Origin: Bacteroidaceae bacterium
GTDB lineage: Bacteria; Bacteroidota; Bacteroidia; Bacteroidales; Bacteroidaceae
Assembly: GCA_024682395.1 (NCBI GenBank)
Contig: JAIKZH010000061.1
Span: forward strand, 1-51,191
Length of the DNA: 51,191 bases
Direction of reading: 5' to 3'
Each line of letters opens with the position of its first letter. Position 1 is the stretch's first letter. Below, one piece after another: positions 16,519 through 25,320 of this stretch. The notes under the pieces were generated by a model that saw nothing but the letters and a program-made list of their open reading frames with translations, was not told where the DNA came from and did not search any database. The position numbers were made by a program, and so were the translations under genes.

Positions 16519-17346
16519 TTATTGTATGAATAATTCTTCGGGATATTGTATGTCTGTGAGAAACAGTGCATTTGCAGGTACACTCATACCGGCTGAACAT
16601 CTGTTTTTTTGTTCGATAATATTCCTAAAGTCTTCTATTGTTATTGCTCCGCGTCCCACATCAAGTAGTGTCCCGACTATTGCACGTATCATGTTACGAA
16701 GGAATCTGTCGGCTTGAATTGTAAAAACCCATGTTTCTTCGTTTGGGAATAACAAATTGTCATTATCGTAGTTGGGGCTCTCTTGTGAAACTTTTTTCCA
16801 GCAAGCACTCATTATTTTGCAGTTATTGTTTTTTACGTCAGTATGTAATTTTGAGAAACTTGTGAAGTCGATATAATCAAACAGACATTGTGCAGCCTCG
16901 TTCATCTTGTTGAAGTCGATAGGATAGGGTGGACAATATGAATAATGCTGCATGAAAGGTGTTCTGCCTTTGTGGATAAAATATTGATATGTTCTTGCGG
17001 TGGCACTGAATCGGGCATGAGCCTCGTTGGTTACTGCGCGCACTTTAGAAATTGCAATATCTCGTGGAAGTATTCTGTTGAGTCTTTCTGTTGCTAAATT
17101 GCATACTTCGTGTAAATTTTTATCAGCATTGCTGAATATGCCTGTGTTGTCGTTGTCGAAGTGTGCAATCATCATTGCTGCATGTACTCCAGCATCGGTA
17201 CGTCCAGCACCCACAACTTCAGTTGTAGTTCCACAGATAATACTTACAGCTCGGTTTAGTTCAGCTTGAATACTATTTCCGTTAGGTTGTATTTGCCATC
17301 CATGGTATTTCGTACCATCATAACTTAAATATATAAAATATCTCAT
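16519..17346 (-). CDS. truA: tRNA pseudouridine synthase A
   Basis: 275 residues. The catalytic motif [12 protein letters not shown] places the active-site aspartate at residue 51. [10 protein letters not shown] (about 9-18) and [10 protein letters not shown] are typical of TruA. The C-terminal [20 protein letters not shown] is the family's RNA-binding signature. It modifies positions 38-40 of the tRNA anticodon arm. It starts 4 bases after the stop of the DUF5715 gene and is probably co-transcribed with it. One insertion (about 185-200, charged and asparagine-rich) looks like an ordinary loop. Confidence 0.96.
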   Translation of the reverse strand: MRYFIYLSYDGTKYHGWQIQPNGNSIQAELNRAVSIICGTTTEVVGAGRTDAGVHAAMMIAHFDNDNTGIFSNADKNLHEVCNLATERLNRILPRDIAISKVRAVTNEAHARFSATARTYQYFIHKGRTPFMQHYSYCPPYPIDFNKMNEAAQCLFDYIDFTSFSKLHTDVKNNNCKIMSACWKKVSQESPNYDNDNLLFPNEETWVFTIQADRFLRNMIRAIVGTLLDVGRGAITIEDFRNIIEQKNRCSAGMSVPANALFLTDIQYPEELFIQ

Positions 17347-17350
17347 ATCA

Positions 17351-18163
17351 TTATCTTGCTGTTAAGTGGAAACATGCTTGTTTGCGTTCATATTTTACGT
17401 AGCACAATCCTTCGTTTTTTAGGTCAAACAACACTTCAGCCAATACTCTTTTCATATTGTCATCGTATCGTGTTGGTTCCTTTTGATTCATACCAATAGG
17501 CATGAATCGGTTATATGTGATATCTATGGTTGTACCATATTGGTGGCACGATTTTGAAACAGAATTGATGTTTCCTTTTTGTAGTTCTTTGATGTCTTCA
17601 TCAACACGCAGTACAGATGTAACGATTGGAATATGTGGATACATTCCTTTTTTCATTAATGAGTCGATAAAATTAATACCTATGGTGTTGAGAAGTTGTT
17701 GTGCCTTAGGAACAAGATAAGGTTGTGAGTGTGTAAGTTCCTCGATATGATAATATGGAGTGTAATTTATATTTGACAACTCGTGTTTTTTTAATTTGTT
17801 ATAAATCTGTTTTCTTTTTGATAGTGGTTTTATACCTATTCTTTCGGCAGCGTCCAGTTGTACGTGGTTGCTGTCGGAAAAACATTCGTCATATGACCAG
17901 ACTTTACATTTCACCAATGTTGGAGTGTCTTGTATTTCGATATTTAGTTGTTGTATAGAATCAACTTTGTTGCAGTTTTTTGTTGTTGTAGTGACATTTT
18001 GATAGTCATTATTCGATTTAAAAGCAGCAACAGTTTTTGATTTGGCAGATATTACTTGAGTGTGTATAAATAAGTGATTTAATGTAGCCAATAGTGTTAC
18101 AACTATTGTGAAAGTGATGTAAAATTGTTTGTTTTTGTAACGCGATTTTTTATCAGATTTCAT
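17351..18163 (-). CDS. DUF5715-type protein with peptidase M15-like zinc motif
   Basis: 270 residues: a basic N-terminus, one membrane helix or uncleaved signal (about 13-32), then a periplasmic domain. The segment [15 protein letters not shown] near residue 206 matches the His-x(6)-Asp zinc-binding arrangement of M15/VanY-type D-Ala-D-Ala carboxypeptidases, and the terminal CFHLTAR supplies a plausible third histidine ligand. [20 protein letters not shown] precedes it, as in DUF5715 proteins. A peptidoglycan-trimming role is inferred. It has its own promoter, is divergent from the MORN lipoprotein gene, and truA follows after 4 bases. Confidence 0.65.
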   Translation of the reverse strand: MKSDKKSRYKNKQFYITFTIVVTLLATLNHLFIHTQVISAKSKTVAAFKSNNDYQNVTTTTKNCNKVDSIQQLNIEIQDTPTLVKCKVWSYDECFSDSNHVQLDAAERIGIKPLSKRKQIYNKLKKHELSNINYTPYYHIEELTHSQPYLVPKAQQLLNTIGINFIDSLMKKGMYPHIPIVTSVLRVDEDIKELQKGNINSVSKSCHQYGTTIDITYNRFMPIGMNQKEPTRYDDNMKRVLAEVLFDLKNEGLCYVKYERKQACFHLTAR

Positions 18164-18185
18164 TTTCTGTTGGAGTTTTATGTTG

Positions 18186-18215
18186 CAAAGTTAATAAATA
18201 TTTAATAATATCCAA
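18186..18215 (-). promoter_or_regulatory. Promoter of the DUF5715-truA operon
   Basis: On the minus strand TTGG (18215-18212) is followed after 18 bases by TAACTTTG (18193-18186), 22 bases before the ATG at 18163. Confidence 0.6.
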
Positions 18216-18268
18216 CCGTAATAAGTCAAATGTTTGGTTTTTAGTTTTTCTCTTTCATTAATTTTCTG

Positions 18269-18276
18269 TAACTTTG
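18269..18276 (+). promoter_or_regulatory. Candidate promoter -7 box of the MORN lipoprotein gene
   Basis: TAACTTTG matches the Bacteroidetes -7 consensus 26 bases before the ATG at 18303. The -33 region is only a T-rich stretch (TTTT at about 18246). Together with the box at 18186-18193 it forms a divergent promoter region with identical -7 sequences. Confidence 0.55.
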
Positions 18277-18302
18277 CTGCGGTTTACTAAATACATACAA
18301 TA

Positions 18303-19088
18303 ATGAATAAGGTTTTATTGATGGTTATTGCAGTTACGTCGGTAATTGTAAGTTGTAATAGTAATCTGTTAGGTGATGGAATGCCAACAGATGGTAAGGC
18401 TCGTTATGCATATGCCGATAGTAGTGTATATGATGGCGAATGGAAAGCAGGAAAACGTTCTGGCCATGGTGTAATGATGTGGGCTGATGGTAATAGTTAC
18501 GATGGGGAATGGAAGAATGATAAACCAAACGGCTCAGGAATATACAAATGGGCAAACGGAAACAGTTTTGATGGTGAGTTCCGTGATAGTGTTCCTTGTG
18601 GTAAGGGAAAATACACATGGGCTGATGGCTCTTATTATAAAGGTGAATATAAAAACGGACATCCAAATGGTAAAGGCAAATATCTTGCAAAAGATGGTTC
18701 AATGAAAGACGGAACTTTCAAGAACGGCTATCTTGAAGGTCAAGGCTCAGCCATCAATGAATTTGGAGAGAAGTACACAGGTGTATTTAAAAAAGGTCTT
18801 CCAAATGGTAAAGGTACTATGGAATATCCTGGTGGTGATCAATATACAGGTGATTGGGTGAAAGGTAAAAGAGAAGGACAAGGTACTTACATTTATTCAA
18901 GTGGAAGTCGTTACACAGGTAGTTTCCACAATGGTTGTGCTAATGGCTATGGTAAATATACATGGAAAGATGGAAGTGAATACGAAGGTGAGTGGAGAAA
19001 TGATATGCGCCATGGTTATGGTAAGTTATTAACCTCAGAAGGTGAGGTATATGAAGGTCAATGGGTTAATGATGAATTCGCAGAATAA
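18303..19088 (+). CDS. MORN-repeat lipoprotein
   Basis: 261 residues with a lipoprotein signal peptide (lipobox VIVSC, Cys18). After that the protein is essentially ten MORN repeats of about 23 residues (Y-x-G-E-W-x-N/K-G/D-x-x-x-G-x-G), for example YDGEWKAGKRSGHG and YEGEWRNDMRHGYG. Two units are degenerate (KDGTFKNGYLEGQG, YTGVFKKGLPNGKG). MORN repeats form elongated beta-hairpin solenoids that serve in protein or membrane attachment; no enzymatic domain is present. It is followed 24 bases later by a zinc-ribbon membrane protein gene on the same strand, so the two probably form one transcript ending at 19703-19737. Confidence 0.88.
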   Translation: MNKVLLMVIAVTSVIVSCNSNLLGDGMPTDGKARYAYADSSVYDGEWKAGKRSGHGVMMWADGNSYDGEWKNDKPNGSGIYKWANGNSFDGEFRDSVPCGKGKYTWADGSYYKGEYKNGHPNGKGKYLAKDGSMKDGTFKNGYLEGQGSAINEFGEKYTGVFKKGLPNGKGTMEYPGGDQYTGDWVKGKREGQGTYIYSSGSRYTGSFHNGCANGYGKYTWKDGSEYEGEWRNDMRHGYGKLLTSEGEVYEGQWVNDEFAE

Positions 19089-19112
19089 TCATTGATAATT
19101 GCAAAGCATGTT

Positions 19113-19586
19113 ATGGAAGTAAGATGTAAGGTTTGTAGATTCAAGTTTGATATTCAGTTTGACAATACACAAACTGAGATGGTTACTTATTGTCCACGTT
19201 GTGGTACTCCTCAATTGGTTTCTGAACATCAACTTGCAGAATCGTCTAAGCAATCTGTTGTGAAACAACCTGCAAAAATTAATCGTACATCTGAGTTTGA
19301 AGACAAGAAACAAGACTTCGAAATCGCAAATAAAGATAAAGCAGTTGTAGTTGAGAACACAAATAAGGATACTGCTCCAACTCCTCGTGCATCACTTGAT
19401 GTTGAGGCTTACACTCCAACAACTACATCTACAAGTAATCTCACTCATAATATTTTCACGATAGTAATGCTGATATTACTTGGTCTTGCTGTCTTTTTTG
19501 CATATAAGTACTATAAGCATCAGCAACTTGTTGATGAACAAGAAAATCAGAGTATGGAAATATTCGGTGGAAAAACCGTCAATTGA
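19113..19586 (+). CDS. Zinc-ribbon membrane protein
   Basis: 157 residues from the ATG at 19113; an in-frame TTG at 19092 is possible but less likely. An N-terminal zinc ribbon has two Cys-x2-Cys knuckles, RCKVCR (Cys5, Cys8) and YCPRCG (Cys27, Cys30). A charged, low-complexity linker rich in Lys, Asp and Thr leads to one membrane helix (about 113-132) and a short acidic tail. This is a cytoplasmic zinc finger tethered to the membrane near the C-terminus. Function is unknown. Position suggests a link with the MORN lipoprotein upstream. The stop codon lies inside an AATTGA-type repeat. Confidence 0.75.
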   Translation: MEVRCKVCRFKFDIQFDNTQTEMVTYCPRCGTPQLVSEHQLAESSKQSVVKQPAKINRTSEFEDKKQDFEIANKDKAVVVENTNKDTAPTPRASLDVEAYTPTTTSTSNLTHNIFTIVMLILLGLAVFFAYKYYKHQQLVDEQENQSMEIFGGKTVN

Positions 19587-19610
19587 AGTTGAAAATTGAA
19601 AGTTGAAGTT
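19581..19610 (+). repeat. AATTGA-type short repeat
   Basis: Four imperfect units of the type AATTGAA/AGTTGAA run in tandem and supply the TGA stop codon of the zinc-ribbon gene. A related repeat is found at 48033-48065, also at the end of a plus-strand gene. Confidence 0.55.
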
Positions 19611-19702
19611 ACTCAGGGGGAACGAAAATAATTATCAATGATCAATTATCTCTAAGTTTGCAAAGGATTGTGGCAAAGTTTTACAACAAGATTAATAAGA
19701 TA

Positions 19703-19737
19703 AAAAATGCGACAGATTCCGTTTCTGTCGCATTTTT
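19703..19737. terminator. Bidirectional terminator between convergent genes
   Basis: A perfect 14-bp stem (19703-19716 with 19724-19737) with a 7-base loop has A residues on one side and T residues on the other. It sits between the plus-strand MORN/zinc-ribbon pair and the minus-strand acyl-CoA ligase and can end both transcripts. Confidence 0.85.
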
Positions 19738-19795
19738 GTATATATTTCTAAGTTCTTTCAATAAACTATGTGCTTTGAATAAAGTTTTGTGAACT

Positions 19796-21454
19796 TTACA
19801 CTGGTTCGTTGAAGTATAGGTAGCGTTTGATACTCTTTTTAGGAGTTTTCTCAAATTCTGTAGGCATTACTTTAAGTCCTACCAATTGTTCATATGCAGG
19901 AAGATCTGCATTGAGTTCTTTACGAACCAATTCAAGTGTTTCACTCAATGAACCATTATTTTGTTCTAACAATTTAACTTCATCTGGATCTAAGTAAACT
20001 AAACCATATAATTTACTATCTTTTTGTATAACAACACTTTCAGAAACGAGTTGCATAGCATTTAACTTGTCTTCGATTTCTTCAGGATATATGTTCTGTC
20101 CAGAAGGACCTAATATCATGTTTTTGCATCGTCCTCTGATAAACAAGAATCCATCGTTGTCGATAATACCGAGGTCGCCAGTGTGATACCAACCTTCGCT
20201 GTCGATGGCTCTCTTTGTTTCTTCCTCGTTTTTATAATATCCAATCATTAAGTTGTCTCCTTTGCAGAGGATTTCGCCTACCACATGGTGAGGATCTGGA
20301 GAATCGATTTTAACTTCCATTCTGTCCACAGCCTTACCGCATGAACCGCTTTTTGCTTCTTTCCAGTCGGCAAATGAGATGAGTGGTGCACATTCAGTAG
20401 TTCCATATCCTACAGTGTAGTTAAATCCGATTTGATGTAATAATGTCTCGACATCGCTTGAGAGTGAAGCACCTCCGATAATGACTTCATAGAATCGTCC
20501 ACCAAATGCGTTTTGGAGTTTTTCGCGAATAGAATCGCGTATCTTCTTACTTATGACAGGAAGTCTGAGTAATGTTTTTATTCTGATATTGTCCAACTCA
20601 GGCATAATCATCTTACGTACAGCCTTTTCAAGAATGAGAGGCACAGATATAATTAATGTAGGTTTGATTTCTGCCATAGCAGTAAATATGACAGTTGGAC
20701 TTGGAATTTTAGTGAGGAAGTAAATATGAGTACCATATGTGATTTGTGCTAAGAATTCGATAGCCAAACCATACATGTGTGCCATTGGCAATATACTTAG
20801 CAATACAGCGTCCTTTCGACATTTACGTCCAATGTGTTCTTCAACGAATACAACATTTGACCATAATGATTTGTATGGAAGCATAACTCCCTTAGAATTA
20901 CCAGTACTACCTGATGTGTAGTTTATGAGCGCAAGGTCGTTTGCGTCTGGTTGATAGTAATTTACATCTTTAGGAGTAAAATCTTTTGGGTATTTTTGTC
21001 CGAAAAGAAGGTTGAGTTTTTCATAAGCCTCTACAAGACCTTTATTAGTTTTTGTACGAGGAGTAAAAGTATCAAGTTCGATGATTATAAAATCAGTTTT
21101 TTCTTTACTTTTCAGATGTATATTTGTAAAAAACAGCTTGCTTTCAGAGTGTTTGAGGATGTTAAGCATTTGTTCCTCTGTGAAGTCGGGTAGGATAGGA
21201 ACTACAACAGCTCCATATGTGATAATGCTTAAGAAAGCAACAGCCCAATTCGAGCAGTTTTTATTACAAAGTGCTATTTTGTCTCCACGCTGTATTCCAG
21301 CTTCTTCTAACAAGATATGGATTTTCTCTATTTGTACAGCTAAATCCTTATAGCGTAGAGATATTCCTTTATAGTCGGTCAAAGCACTTTTTTCCCAATT
21401 GTTTTTAATGCTTTGTTCGAGAATACTAATATAATTCTGCTCTAAATTATTCAT
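19796..21454 (-). CDS. Long-chain acyl-CoA synthetase (AMP-forming)
   Basis: 552 residues of the adenylate-forming superfamily. The AMP-binding P-loop is YTSGSTGNSKG (residues 179-189); YGTTECAP is the adenine-binding A5 motif; GWYHTGDLG and RGRCKNMILGPSGQNIYPEEIED are the A7/A8 motifs that swing between half-reactions. A C-terminal lysine suited to catalysis is present in KTPKKSIKRYLY. It activates fatty acids to acyl-CoA or acyl-AMP; chain length is inferred from similarity in layout to FadD-like enzymes of Bacteroidales. It stands alone, with a strong promoter upstream and a bidirectional terminator downstream. Confidence 0.88.
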   Translation of the reverse strand: MNNLEQNYISILEQSIKNNWEKSALTDYKGISLRYKDLAVQIEKIHILLEEAGIQRGDKIALCNKNCSNWAVAFLSIITYGAVVVPILPDFTEEQMLNILKHSESKLFFTNIHLKSKEKTDFIIIELDTFTPRTKTNKGLVEAYEKLNLLFGQKYPKDFTPKDVNYYQPDANDLALINYTSGSTGNSKGVMLPYKSLWSNVVFVEEHIGRKCRKDAVLLSILPMAHMYGLAIEFLAQITYGTHIYFLTKIPSPTVIFTAMAEIKPTLIISVPLILEKAVRKMIMPELDNIRIKTLLRLPVISKKIRDSIREKLQNAFGGRFYEVIIGGASLSSDVETLLHQIGFNYTVGYGTTECAPLISFADWKEAKSGSCGKAVDRMEVKIDSPDPHHVVGEILCKGDNLMIGYYKNEEETKRAIDSEGWYHTGDLGIIDNDGFLFIRGRCKNMILGPSGQNIYPEEIEDKLNAMQLVSESVVIQKDSKLYGLVYLDPDEVKLLEQNNGSLSETLELVRKELNADLPAYEQLVGLKVMPTEFEKTPKKSIKRYLYFNEPV

Positions 21455-21481
21455 AAATTGCTCATTTTTTCAAATTTCATG

Positions 21482-21512
21482 CAAATTTACGCAAAAATTA
21501 CAAAGTAACAAA
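21482..21512 (-). promoter_or_regulatory. Promoter of the acyl-CoA synthetase gene
   Basis: On the minus strand a perfect TTTG (21512-21509) is followed after 19 bases by TAAATTTG (21489-21482), 28 bases before the ATG. It is one of the two best matches in the window to the Bacteroidetes consensus. Confidence 0.75.
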
Positions 21513-21593
21513 TTATAATTAGATATATTTATAAAAAAAATGCAAAATACAATAAATATGATTATAACACATTATAATAATAATATAAATAAA

Positions 21594-21628
21594 AAGCGGA
21601 TATGTTCTTTTATTGAACATATCCGCTT
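21594..21628 (-). terminator. Terminator of the outer-membrane beta-barrel gene
   Basis: A perfect 14-bp stem (21594-21607 with 21615-21628) with a 7-base loop is followed leftward by TTTATTTATATT. It lies 40 bases past the stop codon at 21668. Confidence 0.85.
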
Positions 21629-21667
21629 AAATTTATTCTAATAATTTATTAATTATAAACTCATCAA

Positions 21668-22201
21668 TTAGAATGCTACGTATGCACCAAATGAGATTGA
21701 GTTATCCAAACCTAAGTTGAAACCATCAATCTTAGTGTCGTAGAACTTGTAGTGGTTGTAAGAGAAGTCACCGATGTGAGCAACTAATGACACCTTCTTG
21801 CTGATAGCGTATGCTAAACCTGGGTTGAATCCAATTCCATAAGTATTAGCATTCTTATCTTCACCTTTATAGTGAGTACTTGTCCAAGAAAGACCACCAT
21901 CTATAAAGAATGACAAGTTGCCAGTCTTAGCGAATGTATAACGAACATAAGGCTTAATGCCAACAGCGTTAGCTGTACCACCATCTTCAAGGTGAGAATA
22001 CTCTAATTTTGCAGCAACAGCCCAATTTTCGTCTAAGTTATAGCCAATTTCAGGAGAGATTGTTACATTTGACAAAGTTTCTTTATTGCTACCGCCTTTG
22101 TAAGTTGTAGAGTTGAAACCAAGTTCACCACCAATCCAAGCTTGTGCATTTGCTGTCATAGCACTAGCTGCAATAATTGCAGAAAGAATAATCTTTTTCA
22201 T
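21668..22201 (-). CDS. Small outer-membrane beta-barrel protein
   Basis: 177 residues. The signal peptide ends at MTANA (residue 19). The mature protein is a series of alternating polar/aromatic strands, including WIGGELGFNST, NWAVAAKLEYSH, LSFFIDGGLSWTS, GIGFNPGLAYAI and VSLVAHIGDFSYN, ending in SISFGAYVAF with a terminal phenylalanine, the classic BAM-recognised C-terminus. Eight strands fit the length, as in OmpA/OmpX-type barrels. Ligand or role is unknown. It is monocistronic between a promoter and a strong terminator, which suggests an abundant product. Confidence 0.85.
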   Translation of the reverse strand: MKKIILSAIIAASAMTANAQAWIGGELGFNSTTYKGGSNKETLSNVTISPEIGYNLDENWAVAAKLEYSHLEDGGTANAVGIKPYVRYTFAKTGNLSFFIDGGLSWTSTHYKGEDKNANTYGIGFNPGLAYAISKKVSLVAHIGDFSYNHYKFYDTKIDGFNLGLDNSISFGAYVAF

Positions 22202-22271
22202 CTATATAAATATTTAAAAACTGCCTACTCTTTTATAAGGTTTTCGGCTTCTCCTATTTATTAACTCGTTG

Positions 22272-22303
22272 CAAAGGTGATGTTTTTTTGAATATAAACC
22301 AAA
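22272..22303 (-). promoter_or_regulatory. Promoter of the outer-membrane beta-barrel gene
   Basis: On the minus strand TTTG (22303-22300) is followed after 20 bases by CACCTTTG (22279-22272), one mismatch from TAnnTTTG. The leader to the ATG at 22201 would be about 65 bases. Confidence 0.55.
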
Positions 22304-22386
22304 AAAAAACGCATAAAAACGCCCTTTTTACCCATTTTCTGGCATTTGAATAGTAAAAATTGCACATTTGTTATATTTTGTGTGAA

Positions 22387-22959
22387 TTATTTTACCCTTC
22401 CTCCAGTGACCCAGCATCGTTGAAAGTATGGTGTATGTAAATTATCGATAACAACACCTCTACTGCTACTGGCATGAATAAACAGTCCGTTTCTTAGATA
22501 TATTCCTGTGTGATTGATATTGTCGATAGATTTATCTTCTAATGTTGAGAAGAAAAGTAGATCACCTTGTTTTAATTTGTGTTGTTTGATTTTTTTACAA
22601 TCAAGAGCAAATTGGTCGGCACTTCTTCGATGTAGTACTTTTCCATATACATTTTTATATATAGCGGCATTAAGTCCAGAACAGTCAACTCCCAATCCTT
22701 TTATAGTTCCACCATATTTATAAGGCGTTCCAATCCATGATGCAGCTTCAAGCATTAAATTCCAGTTATCATCTTCTTCGATATCAAAACCTAATTTATT
22801 TCCTGCTCTTACCAACTCATTTATATTTGTTCCTTTATAATATATAACTTGTTTTGAGGTTGAGCATGAGAAAGGTGTAAATATAATAAGGCATACGACA
22901 AATAATAAATAAACATTTATTTGTTTGCTTGTTGTCTGGTGTATATGGCGTATGTTCAT
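22387..22959 (-). CDS. NlpC/P60-family peptidoglycan hydrolase (lipoprotein)
   Basis: 190 residues: a hydrophobic N-terminal segment with a probable lipobox TPFSC (Cys32) and a C-terminal NlpC/P60 domain (about 68-188). The catalytic cysteine is Cys93 in VDCSGL, the histidine His150 in NHTGIYL, and the polar third residue probably His162 in FIHASS. WIGTPYKYGGT and KQGDLLFF are typical of the family. It should cut the gamma-D-Glu-diamino-acid bond of stem peptides. It lies 60 bases downstream of the ABC ATPase gene without a visible terminator between them, so partial read-through is possible. Confidence 0.9.
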   Translation of the reverse strand: MNIRHIHQTTSKQINVYLLFVVCLIIFTPFSCSTSKQVIYYKGTNINELVRAGNKLGFDIEEDDNWNLMLEAASWIGTPYKYGGTIKGLGVDCSGLNAAIYKNVYGKVLHRRSADQFALDCKKIKQHKLKQGDLLFFSTLEDKSIDNINHTGIYLRNGLFIHASSSRGVVIDNLHTPYFQRCWVTGGRVK

Positions 22960-23019
22960 ATTATATTAGAATATTTTAATCCCTTGTTAATCTACAATAT
23001 ATTTTTAATGGCGTATTTT

Positions 23020-23754
23020 TTATGAGTGATGTTCGAAGTATTTTTCTATTTCATCCATTACTTGTTTACTATTTTCTGACGTGCATGAGATGTCTTTTAT
23101 TATTTTACCTTGTTCAAGAAGTATTACTCTGTTGCATATATCCAGTGTGTGTAGAATATTATGTGATGAGAATAATACTGTTGCTCCGGTTTGTTTATTA
23201 TAATCAGCCAATAGTCGTTTCATTGTTAGTTGGCTTGATGGATCCAAGAAGTTGAATGGTTCGTCGAGAATCAATAGTCCTGGAGTGTGCAACATAGCAG
23301 CGGCTATTCCAACTTTTTGTTGATTACCAGCCGATAAGTTTCTTAACAGTTTATTTTGTCCGAGTATTTCATCTCCAAGAAAATTTTCAAGAATTTTTAG
23401 TTGCTTGTTTATTTCCTCGTTATCGATGTCGTTGATTTTTCCGACAAAGGAGAAGAATTCATCAGGTGTAAGATAATCGATTAAGAATCCGTTATCAATA
23501 TATGCACCGGTAATATCTTTCCAGTCTTCGCATTTGGCAGTGTTAAAATCATTGATAAAAACACTACCATTTTTATCGACTTTCAGTAAATCGAGTATTA
23601 TTCGGAATAATGTGGTTTTTCCAGCACCATTGTTTCCTACAAGTCCGATGATTTCTCCAGGATGGATTTCGCATGAACTTATATCGAGTGCTGTTTTTGT
23701 CCCGAATGTTTTTCTTACGTTATTTAGTTTTACGGAAATTTGCCATGTTTTCAT
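23020..23754 (-). CDS. ABC transporter ATP-binding protein
   Basis: 244 residues with a complete nucleotide-binding domain: Walker A GNNGAGKTT at 40-48, signature LSAGNQQK at 140-147 and Walker B LLILDEP at 160-166, then the H-loop in LFSSHN near 195. The first 35 bases overlap the end of the DUF5687 membrane gene, so the pair is translationally coupled and almost certainly forms one exporter. Substrate is unknown. Confidence 0.93.
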   Translation of the reverse strand: MKTWQISVKLNNVRKTFGTKTALDISSCEIHPGEIIGLVGNNGAGKTTLFRIILDLLKVDKNGSVFINDFNTAKCEDWKDITGAYIDNGFLIDYLTPDEFFSFVGKINDIDNEEINKQLKILENFLGDEILGQNKLLRNLSAGNQQKVGIAAAMLHTPGLLILDEPFNFLDPSSQLTMKRLLADYNKQTGATVLFSSHNILHTLDICNRVILLEQGKIIKDISCTSENSKQVMDEIEKYFEHHS

Positions 23755-25213
23755 ATCTTCGATTCATAAGTCGTTTATATATATTTTTCAGCCATAATGG
23801 ACTAATCACAGTGCCAATAACACCGATTGAACACATGATGGCGCCTGCTTTGTCTTTATCAAATATGTTGATGAGTAAATACATAATTCCCATAGGGATG
23901 AAAAGTGCAATCATTGAAACGATCATTTGGGCTTTTGTATTCACTCCGTTTTTAGTCAGTTTATGATTTAAGTGTATACTATTGTTGTTATATACAGCTA
24001 ATTGGAAGATGAAAGGGTATATGACTCCTGTTGTAAAGAACATACATCCGAGTATTTGCATTAATGTGACCTTACCTTTTATCAGAGGGGTTATAATGAA
24101 TAATATTGGTATAATTAGCATGATGCAATTGAAGATATATTTTGCTTTGAGCAAAGAAAGGATTGATTCTTTACGACTCATCAGTCCGTCCATGTAGTTA
24201 CCTTCAACACACATTATGTTTGTTTGAATGATAACTCCAAGACAAGCAAAACAATATACGCAAATAAAAGTTTTCATTACTCCAGAGTCGTAAACATCAG
24301 TGAATGAGAATATGCTGCATAATAAAAGCATGCATACACATCCTCTAATAAATTGTTTGCGTACTATTCGGTTGCGTATTGTTGATTTGATTTCAAGTTT
24401 AATATATTCTCCAACCTTTCCAAAATGATTTAGAATTGAGAGATTAATAGGTTGCAGATTCTTAATCCTTTCAGTTTTAGCAATTTCCTGATATATCAGT
24501 TTGTGCTGGAGAGGGATGTTGATAAAGAAAAATGCGATTATAGCTCCAATCACAGCGATAAAACATATTGGGTTTAGATATATGAAACCATCAATGAATG
24601 ATATTGATGCATTAATTAAGAAATCGTCATGAATAATTCCGTAGAAGATTAATACTGCATATATACAGCATGGGATGAGTATATAAACACTATGATGATG
24701 CATTAAAGTGCGCCAAAACAGATACCAGTAACTATTAAATACAAACATAAACCATATTCCTATTATGTATCCGGCGAAGTTATAGAAGGATAAATATGGA
24801 CGCATATAAACAGTAAGAATTCCGAATGGAATGAAGAAAAACAGCCAGAACATATTATATCTTCTGATTCCCATTCTGATTAGGAATGTGTTTATGAGAA
24901 ATTTAATAGGGATGGGTAATAGTTTGTATGGTTTGATTTCTTGAGCAGGTGTGTCTTGAACGATAAATCTCAGAAAGAAATCGGTCATAAGAAATAAAAT
25001 AAACAAACCGTTTACCCAATCATAAGCTTCACGGTTTGTTTCTTTAAGTCCATATGCAAGCAATACACCTAGTATGCATAGATATATAGCCCAAAAGATT
25101 GCGATAATGTTGGTAATGATTTTGACAGCCTTGTTTCTTTCAAACATTGGATGTCTTTTTTCGGCAATCTTTTGATTTCTGCGGATAATTCTGAATAAAT
25201 TAATCTTATTCAT
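23720..25213 (-). CDS. DUF5687-type ABC transporter membrane subunit
   Basis: 497 residues with about eleven to twelve predicted membrane helices and a short basic N-terminus (FRIIRRNQKIAEKRHPMFERNK). The region EIKPYKLLPIPIKFLINTFLIR (about 90-112) is typical of the DUF5687 family, which in Bacteroidetes is normally followed by an ABC ATPase, as here. A cytoplasmic linker (about 250-285) joins the two membrane halves, as in a fused permease. Substrate and direction are not deducible; export is likely because there is no binding protein. Confidence 0.8.
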   Translation of the reverse strand: MNKINLFRIIRRNQKIAEKRHPMFERNKAVKIITNIIAIFWAIYLCILGVLLAYGLKETNREAYDWVNGLFILFLMTDFFLRFIVQDTPAQEIKPYKLLPIPIKFLINTFLIRMGIRRYNMFWLFFFIPFGILTVYMRPYLSFYNFAGYIIGIWFMFVFNSYWYLFWRTLMHHHSVYILIPCCIYAVLIFYGIIHDDFLINASISFIDGFIYLNPICFIAVIGAIIAFFFINIPLQHKLIYQEIAKTERIKNLQPINLSILNHFGKVGEYIKLEIKSTIRNRIVRKQFIRGCVCMLLLCSIFSFTDVYDSGVMKTFICVYCFACLGVIIQTNIMCVEGNYMDGLMSRKESILSLLKAKYIFNCIMLIIPILFIITPLIKGKVTLMQILGCMFFTTGVIYPFIFQLAVYNNNSIHLNHKLTKNGVNTKAQMIVSMIALFIPMGIMYLLINIFDKDKAGAIMCSIGVIGTVISPLWLKNIYKRLMNRRYENMANFRKTK

Positions 25214-25320
25214 TTTTGTATTATCGCTATGAATATATTATGGTGTATTTATGTATCGTATTCTGTATGCCTATATGATAACAATGTTATGTAAGGCGTA
25301 ACAGATCAATAATAATCGAT

